Assembly (NCBI RefSeq): GCF_000821085.1
Contig: NZ_CCXR01000001.1
Coordinates: 434,001-498,000, forward strand
DNA from: Bacillus sp. B-jedd
GTDB lineage: Bacteria; Bacillota; Bacilli; Bacillales; Cytobacillaceae
Direction of reading: 5' to 3'
Length of the DNA stretch: 64,000 nt
Made by a program: the position numbers and the translations under genes. The notes below the pieces were generated by a model. The model saw only the letters and a program-made list of their open reading frames with translations. It made no database searches and was not told the DNA's origin. Below, in pieces: positions 63,273 through 64,000 of this stretch (its first letter is position 1; every line of letters starts with the position of its first letter).

Positions 63273-63941
63273 ATGAAACTTCTACTTTCTTCTGGAGGAG
63301 TCACTAACAAAAGCATACACGAAGCGTTGGTTGGCATGCTGGACAAACCGATTTCCGAGTGCAACGCTCTTTGCATTCCCACCGCGATGTACGGACACCC
63401 CTGGGTCGGTCCTGGCGTCAAAGTTTGGGAGTTCATCAGCGGGACTCCTGGGAATCCCATGGTTGACCTTGGTTGGAAGTCCGTCGGTGTGCTGGAGCTC
63501 ACAGCGCTGCCCAGCATCGACGAAGATCGCTGGGTGCCGCTTGTCCGGGAGGCGGATGTCCTTCTGGTGTCGGGCGGCGACGCCCTCTACCTGTGCCACT
63601 GGATGCGACAATCTGGGCTGGCAGATCTCTTGCCATCGCTGAGTTCAGTTTATGTGGGAATGAGCGCTGGGAGCATGGTGATGGCACCTAACATCGGGGA
63701 ATTCTTCGTTGGCTGGACTCCACCTAATGGTGGTGATGACGGCCTGGGTCTGGTCGATTTTGCCATGTTCCCGCATCTGAATCACGAGCTGCTGCCGTAT
63801 AACACGATGGCTGCCGCAGAGAAATGGGCAGCCGAGATGCAGGGGCCGGCTTATGCAATCGATGATCAAACGGCCATCAAAGTGATTGATGGAGAGGTTG
63901 AAGTTGTATCAGAAGGGCGTTGGAAACTGTTTATGCCATAA
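63273..63941 (+). CDS. Peptidase E-like (S51) serine hydrolase
   Basis: A 222-residue class-I-amidotransferase-like peptidase. The nucleophilic Ser lies in VGMSAGSMVM (about residue 130), and a conserved LLVSGGDALYL segment is present. The family (PepE) cleaves N-terminal Asp dipeptides in some members. The start at 63273 lies 9 bases after AAGGAG. GC content is higher than the surrounding DNA, so it has a different origin from its neighbours. A broken copy of its 3' end is at 59275. Confidence 0.85.
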   Translation: MKLLLSSGGVTNKSIHEALVGMLDKPISECNALCIPTAMYGHPWVGPGVKVWEFISGTPGNPMVDLGWKSVGVLELTALPSIDEDRWVPLVREADVLLVSGGDALYLCHWMRQSGLADLLPSLSSVYVGMSAGSMVMAPNIGEFFVGWTPPNGGDDGLGLVDFAMFPHLNHELLPYNTMAAAEKWAAEMQGPAYAIDDQTAIKVIDGEVEVVSEGRWKLFMP

Positions 63942-64000
63942 TCTTACTGGTTGAGATAAAACGAAATAGTCTGCTTTATGGCAGGGTGAAAGCAATCTAT

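Overview
The window looks like chromosome from a spore-forming Bacillaceae bacterium (Bacillus sensu lato, but not the B. subtilis group itself). The reasons are Gram-positive ribosome binding sites, a LiaFSR/PspA envelope-stress locus, SinI/SinR, RocB-, HutH- and PdaA-type genes, and a long run of orthologues of the B. subtilis yfk/yfj neighbourhood (YfkM, YflG-type MetAP, YfkK, YfkI, YfkH, ZosA, YfkF, YfkE, YfkD, PdaA, YfjP, YfjO) in nearly conserved order. No rRNA, tRNA or CRISPR was found.

Layout. 1-7.9 kb: a LysM-CAP secreted protein, an lmo0954-PspA pair, the liaF-liaS-liaR operon, a TrkA-C membrane protein, CorA, a Bax-inhibitor-like protein and MscL, most of them envelope or ion-stress functions. 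8-17.9 kb: aminopeptidase AmpS, an MFS-RocB operon, small proteins and topoisomerase III, separated by arrays of 51-52 bp palindromic tandem repeats. 18-21.7 kb: a TolB-like propeller protein and hutH, the latter behind a promoter, a 17-codon leader ORF and an intrinsic terminator. 22-24 kb: a cyclic-di-GMP-I riboswitch directly upstream of an unlisted sinI, convergent with sinR. 24-41 kb: the yfk block with several candidate SigB promoters and a PerR box in front of zosA, then gamma-glutamyltransferase, class I fumarase and PdaA. 42-48 kb: membrane proteins, lipoproteins, a CPBP protease gene broken by one stop codon, a DNA glycosylase and RlmD.

From 48 kb the character changes. A roughly 330 bp direct repeat that starts inside the last codons of rlmD recurs at 54965-55293, and the 6.6 kb between the copies is AT-rich and holds unrecognised or defence/toxin-like genes: a zinc-ribbon protein, a gene paired with an XRE-ImmA metallopeptidase, a divergent pair around a perfect inverted repeat, and a possible nuclease. 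Beyond the second copy lie a 1205-residue YobI-type membrane NTPase, a fragment of a peptidase E gene, a decayed large serine recombinase, an Abi-like gene and an intact peptidase E. I read 48-64 kb as an integration hotspot with layered acquisitions.

Two sequence-level patterns cut across the gene map. The palindrome TTTTGCAAAA occurs about 18 times by eye in the first 48 kb and never in the accessory end. The intergenic repeat arrays use different sequences but share a 51-52 bp period and a hairpin design. The best candidates for something new are the c-di-GMP riboswitch on sinI, the rlmD island with its long direct repeats, and these two patterns.
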